From assembly GCA_003520545.1 (NCBI GenBank), contig DOUP01000134.1, positions 1 to 9,911 of the forward strand: a DNA stretch of 9,911 nucleotides, written 5' to 3'. Both the position numbers and the translations under genes were made by a program. The notes below the pieces were generated by a model that worked only from the letters and a program-made list of their open reading frames with translations, searched no databases and was not told the origin of the DNA. Below are positions 1-5,988 of this stretch, in pieces (the first letter of the stretch is position 1; the number at the start of each line of letters is the position of its first letter). Source of the DNA: Maritimibacter sp. (GTDB lineage Bacteria > Pseudomonadota > Alphaproteobacteria > Rhodobacterales > Rhodobacteraceae).

Positions 1-523
1 TGGTGTGGGTGCGCAGCACGTGGGGCGGGCGGTTGTCGCCCTCCTCCCGGTGCATGAAGAAGGTGTCATGTTCTTGGCGCGCCGGGTGGTGCGGCGGGAT
101 GTTGAGCGCGTCGAAGGGGTACCAGTCATCCTCGATCTGCGGACCTTCGGCGACGGCAAAGCCCATGTCGGCAAAGATCGCCGCGACTTCCTCGGTCACC
201 TGTGAAATCGGATGGATCGACCCTTGGGGACGGTTGCGACCGGGCAGGGTCACGTCGAGCCATTCGCCGCGCAGGCGCTCATCCAGCGCCGCGTCCGCGA
301 GGGCGGCCTTCTTGGCGGCCAGCGCCGAATTGATCTCGTCCTTCAGCGCGTTGAGCTTCGGTCCCATGACCTGCCGCTCCTCGGGCGTCATCTTGCCCAG
401 CTCACGCATCTTGAGCGCCACTTCGCCCTTCTTGCCGACGGCTTGCAGGCGGATGTCTTCGATGGTGGCTTCATCGGCGGCGCCCGCGATCAGGTCGAGG
501 TATTTTTGCTTCAGGTCGTCCAT
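1..523 (-). CDS. pheS: Phenylalanine--tRNA ligase alpha subunit, N-terminal part (runs off left edge)
   Basis: Phenylalanyl-tRNA synthetase alpha chain, the cytoplasmic class II enzyme subunit that charges tRNA-Phe as an alpha2beta2 tetramer with PheT. The first 174 residues are present, about half of the usual 340-360. Residues 1-85 are charged and helical, as expected for the N-terminal tRNA-binding coiled coil. The catalytic domain then begins: the PGR segment at 94-96, GSIHPI at 101-106, the EGPQIEDDWYPFDALNIP block at 127-143, HPARQEHDTFF at 146-156, and LRTHT at 170-174, the start of the conserved RTHTS motif. The ATG at 523 is preceded by a modest ribosome site (AAGGGA) that lies inside a small hairpin. 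pheT would be expected just beyond the left edge. The gene is separated from rplT by a terminator, so it probably has its own promoter. Confidence 0.97.
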   Translation of the reverse strand, partial: MDDLKQKYLDLIAGAADEATIEDIRLQAVGKKGEVALKMRELGKMTPEERQVMGPKLNALKDEINSALAAKKAALADAALDERLRGEWLDVTLPGRNRPQGSIHPISQVTEEVAAIFADMGFAVAEGPQIEDDWYPFDALNIPPHHPARQEHDTFFMHREEGDNRPPHVLRTHT

Positions 524-526
524 GGT

Positions 527-539
527 CCAAGTCCCTTGG
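527..539 (-). promoter_or_regulatory. Small hairpin covering the pheS ribosome-binding site
   Basis: CCAAG, three bases, then CTTGG forms a perfect 5-bp stem three bases upstream of the pheS start codon. The only Shine-Dalgarno-like bases (AAGGGA, 532-537) sit in its loop and right arm. The stem is seen directly. Any effect on translation is inference, because a 5-bp stem is weak. Confidence 0.35.
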
Positions 540-552
540 GGAAGTTGGCGCT

Positions 553-581
553 TTGCTATCGCAGGCCGGGGGTGTTCACAA
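553..581 (-). promoter_or_regulatory. Candidate sigma70-type promoter for pheS
   Basis: On the minus strand, TTGTGA (576-581) lies 17 bases from TAGCAA (553-558). This would start transcription about 22 bases before the pheS ATG. The -10 element matches the consensus poorly, so this is a candidate only. A promoter is needed somewhere here because the upstream rplT transcript ends at a terminator. Confidence 0.3.
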
Positions 582-632
582 GGTTTGAGCATCCCGCCTT
601 TGCACGGAATAGCCGCGAAGGCGGCCCGGGCA

Positions 633-660
633 GCGCACGTCCGCCCCACCGGACGGGCGC
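633..660. repeat. Imperfect inverted repeat between rplT and pheS
   Basis: CGTCCG (638-643) and CGGACG (650-655) pair around a 6-base loop. A single A/G mismatch separates this from a further 4-bp GCGC/GCGC stem (633-636 with 657-660). No T-run follows on the minus strand, so it is not a standard terminator. The rest of the 319-bp gap between rplT and pheS holds the rplT terminator and a weak pheS promoter candidate. I see no gene in it. Confidence 0.45.
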
Positions 661-790
661 TTTGGTGACGTTTGCGCGGGGGTCGGGGTCATCCGGGATG
701 GGACCATAAAGCGCTGACCTTAAGGGTCGCGGCGCCCCTCCGCGGACGTGCACTGCCCTCTGCCTGTGCCGCAAACGCCCGGCCCAAACG

Positions 791-815
791 AAAAACGCCG
801 ACCCAGGGGCCGGCG
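791..815 (-). terminator. Intrinsic terminator of rpmI-rplT
   Basis: On the minus strand an 8-bp GC-rich stem (CGCCGGCC pairing with GGGTCGGCG, one G-T pair, 4-base loop, 796-815) is followed at once by TTTTT (791-795). It starts 27 bases after the rplT stop codon. This is a textbook Rho-independent terminator and separates the ribosomal protein transcript from pheS. Confidence 0.88.
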
Positions 816-842
816 CTGATCCATTCACTTGCTCAGGTGAGC

Positions 843-1205
843 TTACGCGAGCGCGGCCTTCGCCTTGTCGACGATAGCGGTAAACGCTTCCGGTTCATGC
901 ACGGCGAGATCGGCGAGCACCTTGCGGTCCACTTCGATGCCAGCAACGGAGAGACCGTTGATGAACTTCGAGTAGGTCAGGCTTTCGTCGTTCGCGCGAA
1001 CGGCGGCGTTGATGCGCTGAATCCAGAGCGAGCGGAAGTTACGCTTGCGCGCCTTCCGGTCACGGGTTGCGTATTGGTTCGCCTTGTCGACGGCCTGGGT
1101 GGCGGTCTTGAAGTTGGTGGAGCGACGGCCGTAGTAGCCTTTCGCTGCCTTGATCACCTTCTTGTGGCGAGCGTGGGTGGTGGTTCCGCCTTTTACACGA
1201 GACAT
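843..1205 (-). CDS. rplT: Large ribosomal subunit protein bL20
   Basis: Ribosomal protein L20, a 23S rRNA-binding protein needed for early assembly of the 50S subunit. At 120 residues it has the normal family length. The basic N-terminal extension is present (MSRVKGGTTTHARHKK at 1-16, then KAAKGYYGRR), followed by the RDRKARKRNFRSLWIQRINAA block around 48-68 and the globular C-terminal half with LTYSKFINGL and VDRKVLADLA. The ATG at 1205 has a near-perfect Shine-Dalgarno sequence (AGGAGGT, 1212-1218). The gene lies 14 bases downstream of rpmI and shares its transcript. L20 is known to repress its own operon in some bacteria through leader RNA; I see no clear copy of such a structure here. Confidence 0.98.
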   Translation of the reverse strand: MSRVKGGTTTHARHKKVIKAAKGYYGRRSTNFKTATQAVDKANQYATRDRKARKRNFRSLWIQRINAAVRANDESLTYSKFINGLSVAGIEVDRKVLADLAVHEPEAFTAIVDKAKAALA

Positions 1206-1219
1206 GTCAGTACCTCCTC

Positions 1220-1420
1220 TTAGCGATCGTAGGGCATCATCGACTTGACGATTTTCGCGTCAGGAGCCGACATGGTGGTGGTACCGCGTGCATTGCGGAT
1301 GAATTTCTTGTGGCGTTTGATCATGCCGTGGCGTTTGCCGGCCTGACCCGTCAGGACCTTGCCATTGGCTGTCACCTTGAACCGCTTCTTGCAGCTCGAC
1401 TTGGTCTTCATCTTGGGCAT
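1220..1420 (-). CDS. rpmI: Large ribosomal subunit protein bL35
   Basis: Ribosomal protein L35, a small basic 50S protein of 66 residues, the expected length. The characteristic opening MPKMKTKSS is present, then KKRFKVTANGKV, the KRHGMIKRHKKFIRNARGTT basic stretch, and the C-terminal KIVKSMMPYDR. The reading frame stays open far upstream to 1957, but the true start is the ATG at 1420: it matches the family N-terminus and has GGAGA (1426-1430) 5 bases before it. It is the first gene of the rpmI-rplT transcript. infC, which often precedes rpmI in other bacteria, is absent here; the next upstream gene is an unrelated pseudogene with its own terminator. Confidence 0.98.
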   Translation of the reverse strand: MPKMKTKSSCKKRFKVTANGKVLTGQAGKRHGMIKRHKKFIRNARGTTTMSAPDAKIVKSMMPYDR

Positions 1421-1493
1421 TTGCGTCTCCATTCGTTTAGACGTTACGCGCGACTCGGCATGCCTCTGGAGCCGGTCCCGCATGGAAGTGCGG

Positions 1494-1522
1494 CGTATAC
1501 GGGGGTTGGGGTCTTCTGGCAA
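1494..1522 (-). promoter_or_regulatory. Promoter of rpmI-rplT
   Basis: On the minus strand, TTGCCA (1517-1522, five of six consensus bases) and TATACG (1494-1499, four of six) are separated by exactly 17 bases. Transcription would start near 1487, leaving a leader of about 67 bases before rpmI. The site lies between the terminator of the upstream pseudogene and rpmI, where a strong housekeeping promoter is expected. Confidence 0.7.
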
Positions 1523-1550
1523 GGGGGTTTCGCGGGTTTTCGCGCGCCCG

Positions 1551-1581
1551 AAAGAAACGCCCCGACGTCGGGTCCGGGGCG
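1551..1581 (-). terminator. Intrinsic terminator of the rhodanese-LysM pseudogene
   Basis: On the minus strand CGCCCCG (1575-1581) pairs with CGGGGCG (1558-1564) around a 10-base loop and is followed by TTTCTTT (1551-1557). It begins 21 bases after the pseudogene's stop codon and insulates rpmI from upstream transcription. Confidence 0.75.
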
Positions 1582-1602
1582 GTTGCGTGCTTTTAGGAAA
1601 CG

Positions 1603-2402
1603 TCAGCCCGGGATCAGGAGCCTTTGGACCACCCGGATCTGGCTTGGGGATGCGATCGTGTCGCCGGTTGCCTCGTAAATACGGCTGTATTGCGAGGTAT
1701 CCTTGTAAAACAGGATCGAAATGTAGGCGAGGCTGTCGCCCTCTTCGACCGTGTAGTATCGCTGGCCCGCAACGGTCGTGGTTTCGGGCGCGCGGGTCAG
1801 CCCCAGAAGCAGCCAAAGCTGCATCCCGCCCCGGTAGTAATTGAGCTTGGACGCCGGGTAGCCAACCGCGACGAGATCGTCGAAGGCATGGCGGCTTTGC
1901 TCGCACCATGGACCTTTTCAGAAAAGCGTCAACTCGCGGGCGTTGGTGAAGTCCCATGCGCCACCGGCGTTCTTGCCGCCCAGCGCGGCCAGGATCTGAT
2001 CACGGTAGGGATTGGATTGGTCGAGCGTCGAGAATGGCACGTTGACCGCCCCCGGAATGGTGCCCTTGGCGAACCATTCCGGAAGGCGGGCATCGACCAG
2101 GAGGCCGGAGCCCTGGGCGACAGCGGTCTAGATGAGGTTAATGACTTCCAGCTCACCGATGTTGCGCACGCCTGCCGCCGCTTCGATCGGCGCGATGCAG
2201 ACCGGCGGCCAGGGCCGCGAGGTCTTCGTGAACTCGTTGTCGAGCCGCGCCTGCGTGTCCTGATTGCGTTCAATGGTGAGAAGCTGTCTGGCAACTTCAA
2301 CCGAGACCGACGAAGGTTCTCCGTGAGGCGAACCTCTTGGGGGAGGGATGTATTGTTTGTGATCACAAGCGCCAGAATAGCGCTCAGGAGCGGTCTAATC
2401 AT
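1603..2402 (-). pseudogene. Broken gene for a secreted rhodanese-LysM protein (frameshift and two internal stops)
   Basis: Reading across the lesions gives a protein of about 266 residues. It starts at the ATG at 2402 (preceded by a GGGGGA run) with a hydrophobic signal-like segment MIRPLLSAILALVI, then QEVRLTENLR. Near 2310 the frame shifts, best explained by loss of one base, and continues SVSVEVARQLLTIERNQDTQ. A rhodanese-like domain follows (LLVDARLPEWFAKGTIPGAVNVPF, later KGPWCEQS, then GYPASKLNYYRGGMQLWLLLGLT). A C-terminal LysM module closes it (YYTVEEGDSLAYISILFY through RLLIPG). TAG at 2128-2130 interrupts the frame where glutamine (CAG) is plausible. TGA at 1918-1920 falls just before KGPWC, where such proteins, as I recall them, carry the catalytic cysteine. 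Intact members would be periplasmic; LysM binds peptidoglycan and the rhodanese fold handles sulfur or a related group. Three lesions with otherwise well-kept sequence suggest recent decay. Confidence 0.85.
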
Positions 2403-2476
2403 TTTCCCCCAAGTCCTGTCCTGCTCGACAGGTTCAGCCAAATCTCCGGGTGGCTGCCCGGTATTCAATACGCTGC

Positions 2477-2505
2477 ATATTGGGGGAGTTCGCGAATCGG
2501 GTCAA
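2477..2505 (-). promoter_or_regulatory. Candidate promoter of the rhodanese-LysM pseudogene
   Basis: On the minus strand, TTGACC (2500-2505, five of six consensus bases) lies 17 bases from CAATAT (2477-2482, three of six). Transcription would start near 2470, about 68 bases before the ATG at 2402. Two inverted-repeat elements overlap or abut the -35 box, which suggests regulation. The -10 element is weak, so an activator-dependent promoter is plausible. Confidence 0.45.
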
Positions 2506-2559
2506 TATTTCGCGTGATTCACGCGATGGAAGCAGCCGATTCGAAAAAACCGATTCGCG
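2491..2559. repeat. 10-bp dyad with a third 8-bp copy, at the pseudogene promoter
   Basis: CGCGAATCGG (2491-2500) and its exact reverse complement CCGATTCGCG (2550-2559) flank a 49-base spacer. A further CCGATTCG copy lies at 2536-2543, so the 8-mer occurs three times in 69 bases. The left arm lies in the promoter spacer and touches the -35 box. The arrangement is visible directly; an operator role is inference. The right arm also forms part of the candidate folC terminator. Confidence 0.55.
2510..2526. promoter_or_regulatory. 17-bp palindrome upstream of the -35 box, possible regulator site
   Basis: TCGCGTG, ATT, CACGCGA is a perfect 7-bp inverted repeat with a 3-base centre. Its midpoint lies about 48 bases upstream of the predicted start of transcription, a usual position for an activator. 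I do not recognise the regulator. Confidence 0.45.
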
Positions 2560-2579
2560 ACAATAGGTTGAGTCGGCTT
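2543..2579 (-). terminator. Candidate intrinsic terminator of the CPBP-accD-folC operon
   Basis: On the minus strand AAGCCGACTC (2570-2579) pairs with GAATCGGTTT (2547-2556) in nine of ten positions, with a 13-base loop. The T-run TTTTTT (2544-2549) overlaps the stem end. It lies about 75 bases past the folC stop and before the next gene's promoter. The large loop and the mismatch lower confidence. Confidence 0.45.
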
Positions 2580-2604
2580 GGCGTGTGTCGCCGTGACGGC
2601 CTGC

Positions 2605-2624
2605 AAAATTAATTTTGTGATCAC
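2605..2624. repeat. Adjacent AT-rich and GTGATCAC palindromes after folC
   Basis: AAAATTAATTTT (2605-2616), a perfect 12-bp palindrome, directly abuts GTGATCAC (2617-2624). Both lie within 50 bases of the folC stop. Neither can form a normal hairpin on its own. Function is unknown; the first is unusually AT-rich for this genome. Confidence 0.5.
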
Positions 2625-2653
2625 GCGACCGCAAATAGTCGAGCTGGTTCAAA

Positions 2654-3925
2654 TCAGCCGTTCTCGCGAAGCACCTGCCCCGCAAGGTAGAGCGACCCGC
2701 AGATGAGCACGCGGGCATCCGGGTCGCGGGCAAGGATCGCAGCAAGCGCCTCGGTTACGCTCGGGGCCGTGTCGACCGAGGCGAAGCCTGCGGCCTCCGC
2801 GGCCACTGCCGTCTCCTGCGCGGAGAGCGTCGCCGCTTCGCCGGGGATTTCCACGGCGGTCAGGCTTTCCGCCCGCGCCGCCAAGGGGCGCATGAAGCCG
2901 GTGATGTCCTTGGTGTTGAGCATCCCGCAGATGAGATGGAGCGGGCGGGCCGGCAAACGGCCCAGCGCTTCGGCCAGTGCCACGCCGGCCGCCGGGTTGT
3001 GACCGCCGTCGAGCCAAAGCTCGGCCTCACCTGCTACATCAACCAACGGTCCATGGCGCAGGCGCTGCATCCGGGCGGGCCACTCGGCATTGGTCATGGC
3101 CGCTTCGCAAGCGGCTTCATCGCAACCCAGCGCCCGGAGCGCCGCGAGCGCCACGCCCGCGTTAGTGACCTGATGCGCACCTAGGAGCACGGGCATGGGC
3201 AGATCAAGAAGGCCCGTTTCGTCCTGGAAGACCAGCCGCCCGCGTTCCTCCCAGACATGCCAGTGCTGACCGTAAGCAAGGATCGGCGCGCCGAGGCGAT
3301 TGGCGGTGGCTTCGATTACGTCGAGCGCACCCTCCTCCTGCGGGCCGACCACGACCGGCACGCCGCGCTTGATGATCCCGGCCTTTTCGCCCGCGATCTT
3401 GGCCAGCGTGTCGCCCAGAAACTGCGTATGGTCGATGGAGACCGGCGTGATGATCGAAAGCGCCGGGTCCACCACGTTCGTCGCATCGAGCCGCCCGCCG
3501 AGCCCGACTTCGAGCAGAGTGTAGTCGGCCGGGGTTTCCGCAAAGGCGAGCATGGCCGCAACCGTGGTGATCTCGAAGTAGGTGATGCTTTCGCCGTGAT
3601 TGGCGGCGTAGCAGCGGTCGAGCACCTCGGTCAGGTGATCCTCGGTGATAAGGTCCCCCGCGAGCCTGATCCGTTCGTGAAACCGTGCAAGGTGCGGCGA
3701 AGTATAGGCATGGACGCTCTTGCCCGCCGCTTCCAGCCCGGCGCGGATCATGGCCTGCGTCGAGCCTTTGCCGTTGGTGCCCGCGATATGGATCACGGGC
3801 GGCAGGCGGCGCTCGGGATGGTCCAAGGCCTCCAGGAGCCGCCAGACGCGGTCGAGCGTGAGGTCGATGATCTTGGGGTGGAGCGCCATCATCCGGTCGA
3901 GGATGACATCTGAGCCTTGGCTCAT
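2654..3925 (-). CDS. folC: Bifunctional dihydrofolate/folylpolyglutamate synthase
   Basis: Mur-ligase-family ATP-dependent enzyme that adds L-glutamate to dihydropteroate and extends the polyglutamate tail of folates in the cytoplasm. It has 423 residues, the usual length. The P-loop GTNGKGST is at 49-56, TSPHL at 75-79, FEITT at 118-122, EVGLGGRLDATN at 139-150, SIDHTQFLG at 163-171, and GEKAGI at 179-184 (including the lysine that is carbamylated in this family). The C-terminal domain has DGGHNP at 306-311 and ends in GSLYLAGQVLRENG. The ATG at 3925 overlaps the accD stop as ATGA, so translation is probably coupled. Whether it does both reactions cannot be told from sequence, but a single folC copy usually does in bacteria. 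accD-folC adjacency is common in bacteria. Confidence 0.97.
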   Translation of the reverse strand: MSQGSDVILDRMMALHPKIIDLTLDRVWRLLEALDHPERRLPPVIHIAGTNGKGSTQAMIRAGLEAAGKSVHAYTSPHLARFHERIRLAGDLITEDHLTEVLDRCYAANHGESITYFEITTVAAMLAFAETPADYTLLEVGLGGRLDATNVVDPALSIITPVSIDHTQFLGDTLAKIAGEKAGIIKRGVPVVVGPQEEGALDVIEATANRLGAPILAYGQHWHVWEERGRLVFQDETGLLDLPMPVLLGAHQVTNAGVALAALRALGCDEAACEAAMTNAEWPARMQRLRHGPLVDVAGEAELWLDGGHNPAAGVALAEALGRLPARPLHLICGMLNTKDITGFMRPLAARAESLTAVEIPGEAATLSAQETAVAAEAAGFASVDTAPSVTEALAAILARDPDARVLICGSLYLAGQVLRENG

Positions 3926-4899
3926 TTCTTGGGCGCCTCGGACTTCGGCGTCGGGGCCGTATCGCTTTCGATCATGGGCGGTTTGCCCGCCTCATCGTCC
4001 GGGGCCGCGACCTCGGGCTCAGGGGCCGGAAGGTCGCCCATAACAGCGGGAGGCAGGCCCAGGAGCATCCGGGTAATGGTGATCAGCTCTTCGCGCATCG
4101 CGGTCCGGTGCGTCACGCGGTCGAGCATCCCGTGATCGAGCAGGTATTCAGCGCGCTGGAACCCTTCGGGCAGGCTTTCGCGGATGGTCTGTTCGATCAC
4201 GCGGGGACCGGCGAAACAGATCAGCGCGTTTGGCTCGGCGATATGAACATCGCCCAGCATCGCGTAGGACGCGGTGACGCCGCCCGTGGTCGGGTGGGTC
4301 AGAACGACGATGTAGGGAAGCCCCGCCTCGCGCACCATGTCGACGGCCACGGTCGTGCGCGGCATCTGCATGAGAGACAGAATACCCTCCTGCATCCGGG
4401 CGCCCCCCGCGGCAGAGAAAAGCACCAGCGGGCGTTTCGTCTGAACGGCGCGTTCGGCAGCGGCGATGATCGCATTGCCGACATACATGCCCATGGAACC
4501 GCCCATGAAGGAGAAGTCCTGACAGGCCGCGACGATGGGCGTGCGCCCGATCTCGCCTTCGGCCACGAGCATGGCTTCCTTCTCACCCGTCTTCTTGCGG
4601 GCATCCTTCATCCGCTCGGGATAGCGTTTCTGGTCCTTGAACTTCAGCGGGTCTTCATAGGGCTCCGGCACGGAAATCTCGGCGAACACGCCACCGTCGA
4701 ACAGCGCGGAAAAACGTTCGCGCGGGGTGATCGCCATGTGGTGGTCGCAAGAGGTGCAGACATTGAGATTGTCCGACAGCTCACGGTGAAACAGCATGGT
4801 CCCGCATTCCGGGCATTTGATCCACAGGTTCTCGGGCACCTCGCGCCGCGAAAACAGCGAGTTGATCCGGGGCCGGACGTAGTTGGAAATCCAGTTCAT
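3922..4899 (-). CDS. accD: Acetyl-CoA carboxylase, carboxyltransferase beta subunit
   Basis: The beta chain of the carboxyltransferase half of acetyl-CoA carboxylase. With AccA it moves carboxyl from biotinylated AccB to acetyl-CoA, making malonyl-CoA for fatty acid synthesis in the cytoplasm. It has 325 residues. The N-terminal zinc ribbon has four cysteines (C29, C32, C48, C51). The crotonase-like core contains GGSMGMYVGNAII at 133-145, the FSAAGGARMQEG oxyanion segment at 161-172, PTTGGVTASYAMLGD at 203-217 and FAGPRVIEQTI at 229-239. Residues 286-325 form a Pro/Glu/Ala/Lys-rich tail beyond the core, probably disordered. The ATG at 4899 has GAGGA (4907-4911) 7 bases upstream. The gene lies 30 bases after the CPBP protease gene and overlaps folC by 4 bases. 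Confidence 0.98.
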   Translation of the reverse strand: MNWISNYVRPRINSLFSRREVPENLWIKCPECGTMLFHRELSDNLNVCTSCDHHMAITPRERFSALFDGGVFAEISVPEPYEDPLKFKDQKRYPERMKDARKKTGEKEAMLVAEGEIGRTPIVAACQDFSFMGGSMGMYVGNAIIAAAERAVQTKRPLVLFSAAGGARMQEGILSLMQMPRTTVAVDMVREAGLPYIVVLTHPTTGGVTASYAMLGDVHIAEPNALICFAGPRVIEQTIRESLPEGFQRAEYLLDHGMLDRVTHRTAMREELITITRMLLGLPPAVMGDLPAPEPEVAAPDDEAGKPPMIESDTAPTPKSEAPKK

Positions 4900-4929
4900 C
4901 GCGTTATCCTCGACGTTTGCGCGCCTTTC

Positions 4930-5844
4930 CTATGCGCCATACGGGTTATTTGCAATCGTCTCGCGCCGGTTCATCCAGAACCACCAGATCAGGAAAAGAA
5001 CGAGGTTGAAGCCCGATTGGAACAGGATGGAATAGGCTGTGTAGCCCGATTGCGGGTCCATTCCGGCGGCAAACAGCGAGAAGCCTTCGAGATTGCCCTG
5101 TATCCCGATGAAAACCAGCGCGGCGTTGTTGCCGAAGTGAAGACCGGCGGCAGCACCCAGGTTGCCGGTGCGGATGGTAATGAGCGCGAGCAGGATGCCG
5201 GTGATCGTCGTGTTCACGACATAGGCCCCCGCGTTCATCACGCCGTAGGTCACGGCATCGAAGTGCAGCAGGCCGAAGATGAACGATGGCAGCACGGCCC
5301 AGACCCAGATCGACGAGAACCGGCCCCGAAGCTGTTGCAGGAGATAGCCGCGAAACAGCGCCTCTTCAGCGAACGTCTGCAGGAAAATCAGGACGAGCGC
5401 GGGCAGGAGCCAGACGATCCAGTCGGACACCGGGCGCACCTGGCTGATCGTCGGCTCCACGCCGTCGGGCAGCACCAGCCGTTCGACGAACATGAAGCCG
5501 TAAAGCGCGGCAGCGATGCCGATGGTGGCCGCCAGACCGAAACCGAAGTGGCGCAGGTTGAGCCGACGTGTCGGGCCGAAAAGCGTCGTGTAGCCGCGCT
5601 TGTGCAAGAGCGGCAGGACGATTAGGAGACCGATGTGAAAGCTGATGAATGTGCCAAAGAAGAGCGCCGCCGAGACCGGCGTCATGCCCCCCAACATCCG
5701 GGAAGGCTCGCTGTCCAACGCCCAGGCGCCGAGCGTGAAGATGCCGAAGGTTCCCGCGAAAAAGCCCGCAATCAGGAGCACGAAGCCCAGGGCCGTGCGC
5801 CAGATTTGCACGCGCGGCAGGGCTGGGGCCCAGAAGTCGGTCAT
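4930..5844 (-). CDS. CPBP-family intramembrane glutamic endopeptidase
   Basis: Multi-pass inner-membrane protein of 304 residues with the CPBP (Rce1/Abi-like) protease motifs: EEALFRGYLLQ at 160-170 (E160, E161, R165), FGLLH at 190-194 (H194), and HFGNN at 236-240 (H236, N240). About eight hydrophobic segments are visible, for example 16-42, 57-80, 101-120, 142-158, 177-192, 205-224 and 272-291. Family members cleave within membranes or act as chaperone-like factors; the substrate here is unknown. The frame is open to 5901, but the ATG at 5844 is preferred: it has AGGAGAG (5849-5855) at good spacing, and the predicted promoter would start RNA near 5862, leaving out longer versions. It is the first gene of an apparent operon with accD and folC. 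Confidence 0.9.
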   Translation of the reverse strand: MTDFWAPALPRVQIWRTALGFVLLIAGFFAGTFGIFTLGAWALDSEPSRMLGGMTPVSAALFFGTFISFHIGLLIVLPLLHKRGYTTLFGPTRRLNLRHFGFGLAATIGIAAALYGFMFVERLVLPDGVEPTISQVRPVSDWIVWLLPALVLIFLQTFAEEALFRGYLLQQLRGRFSSIWVWAVLPSFIFGLLHFDAVTYGVMNAGAYVVNTTITGILLALITIRTGNLGAAAGLHFGNNAALVFIGIQGNLEGFSLFAAGMDPQSGYTAYSILFQSGFNLVLFLIWWFWMNRRETIANNPYGA

Positions 5845-5868
5845 GTCGCTCTCCTTTTCCATTGCTTG

Positions 5869-5896
5869 AACATAGTGGCGCGATGGCGGTGGGCAA
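5869..5896 (-). promoter_or_regulatory. Promoter of the CPBP-accD-folC operon
   Basis: On the minus strand, TTGCCC (5891-5896) and TATGTT (5869-5874) are each four of six to consensus and 16 bases apart. RNA would start near 5862, about 18 bases before the ATG at 5844. No other promoter is obvious in the short gaps inside the operon, so this probably supplies the accD and folC transcript too. Confidence 0.55.
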
Positions 5897-5988
5897 GACA
5901 TGCTGTCGCACCTCTCCTTATTCGGTCGCTTGATCCCCGGCCTCGGGCGGTCTAGGCCCGGATTGAAGACCAGAAGGACACGATCAGC

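Noticed and set aside
556..828. Possible 90-residue leader peptide before pheS with a Phe-Phe pair
   Set aside because: The Phe codons are just the T-run of the rplT terminator. The frame has no ribosome site or protein-like composition.
1220..1957. 245-residue minus-strand open frame ending in L35
   Set aside because: Only the last 66 residues match L35. The upstream extension crosses the rpmI promoter and a terminator and has the composition of an accidental frame.
1929..2468. 179-residue minus-strand open frame
   Set aside because: Only its first part, from 2402 to about 2310, is the real signal peptide region. After that it is an arginine/serine-rich out-of-frame translation, and the true rhodanese frame lies in another phase.
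4108..5625. 505-residue plus-strand open frame
   Set aside because: It is antisense to accD and the CPBP gene, both of which have clear family motifs. Long antisense frames are common in high-GC coding DNA.
5845..5901. Longer start for the CPBP protease (19 extra residues)
   Set aside because: The extra codons cover the predicted promoter and the start lacks a ribosome site, whereas the ATG at 5844 has a good one.
5931..5959. Plus-strand promoter for the lipoprotein (TTGATC, 17-base gap, TAGGCC)
   Set aside because: The -10 element matches only two of six positions, so I did not list it as a separate feature.
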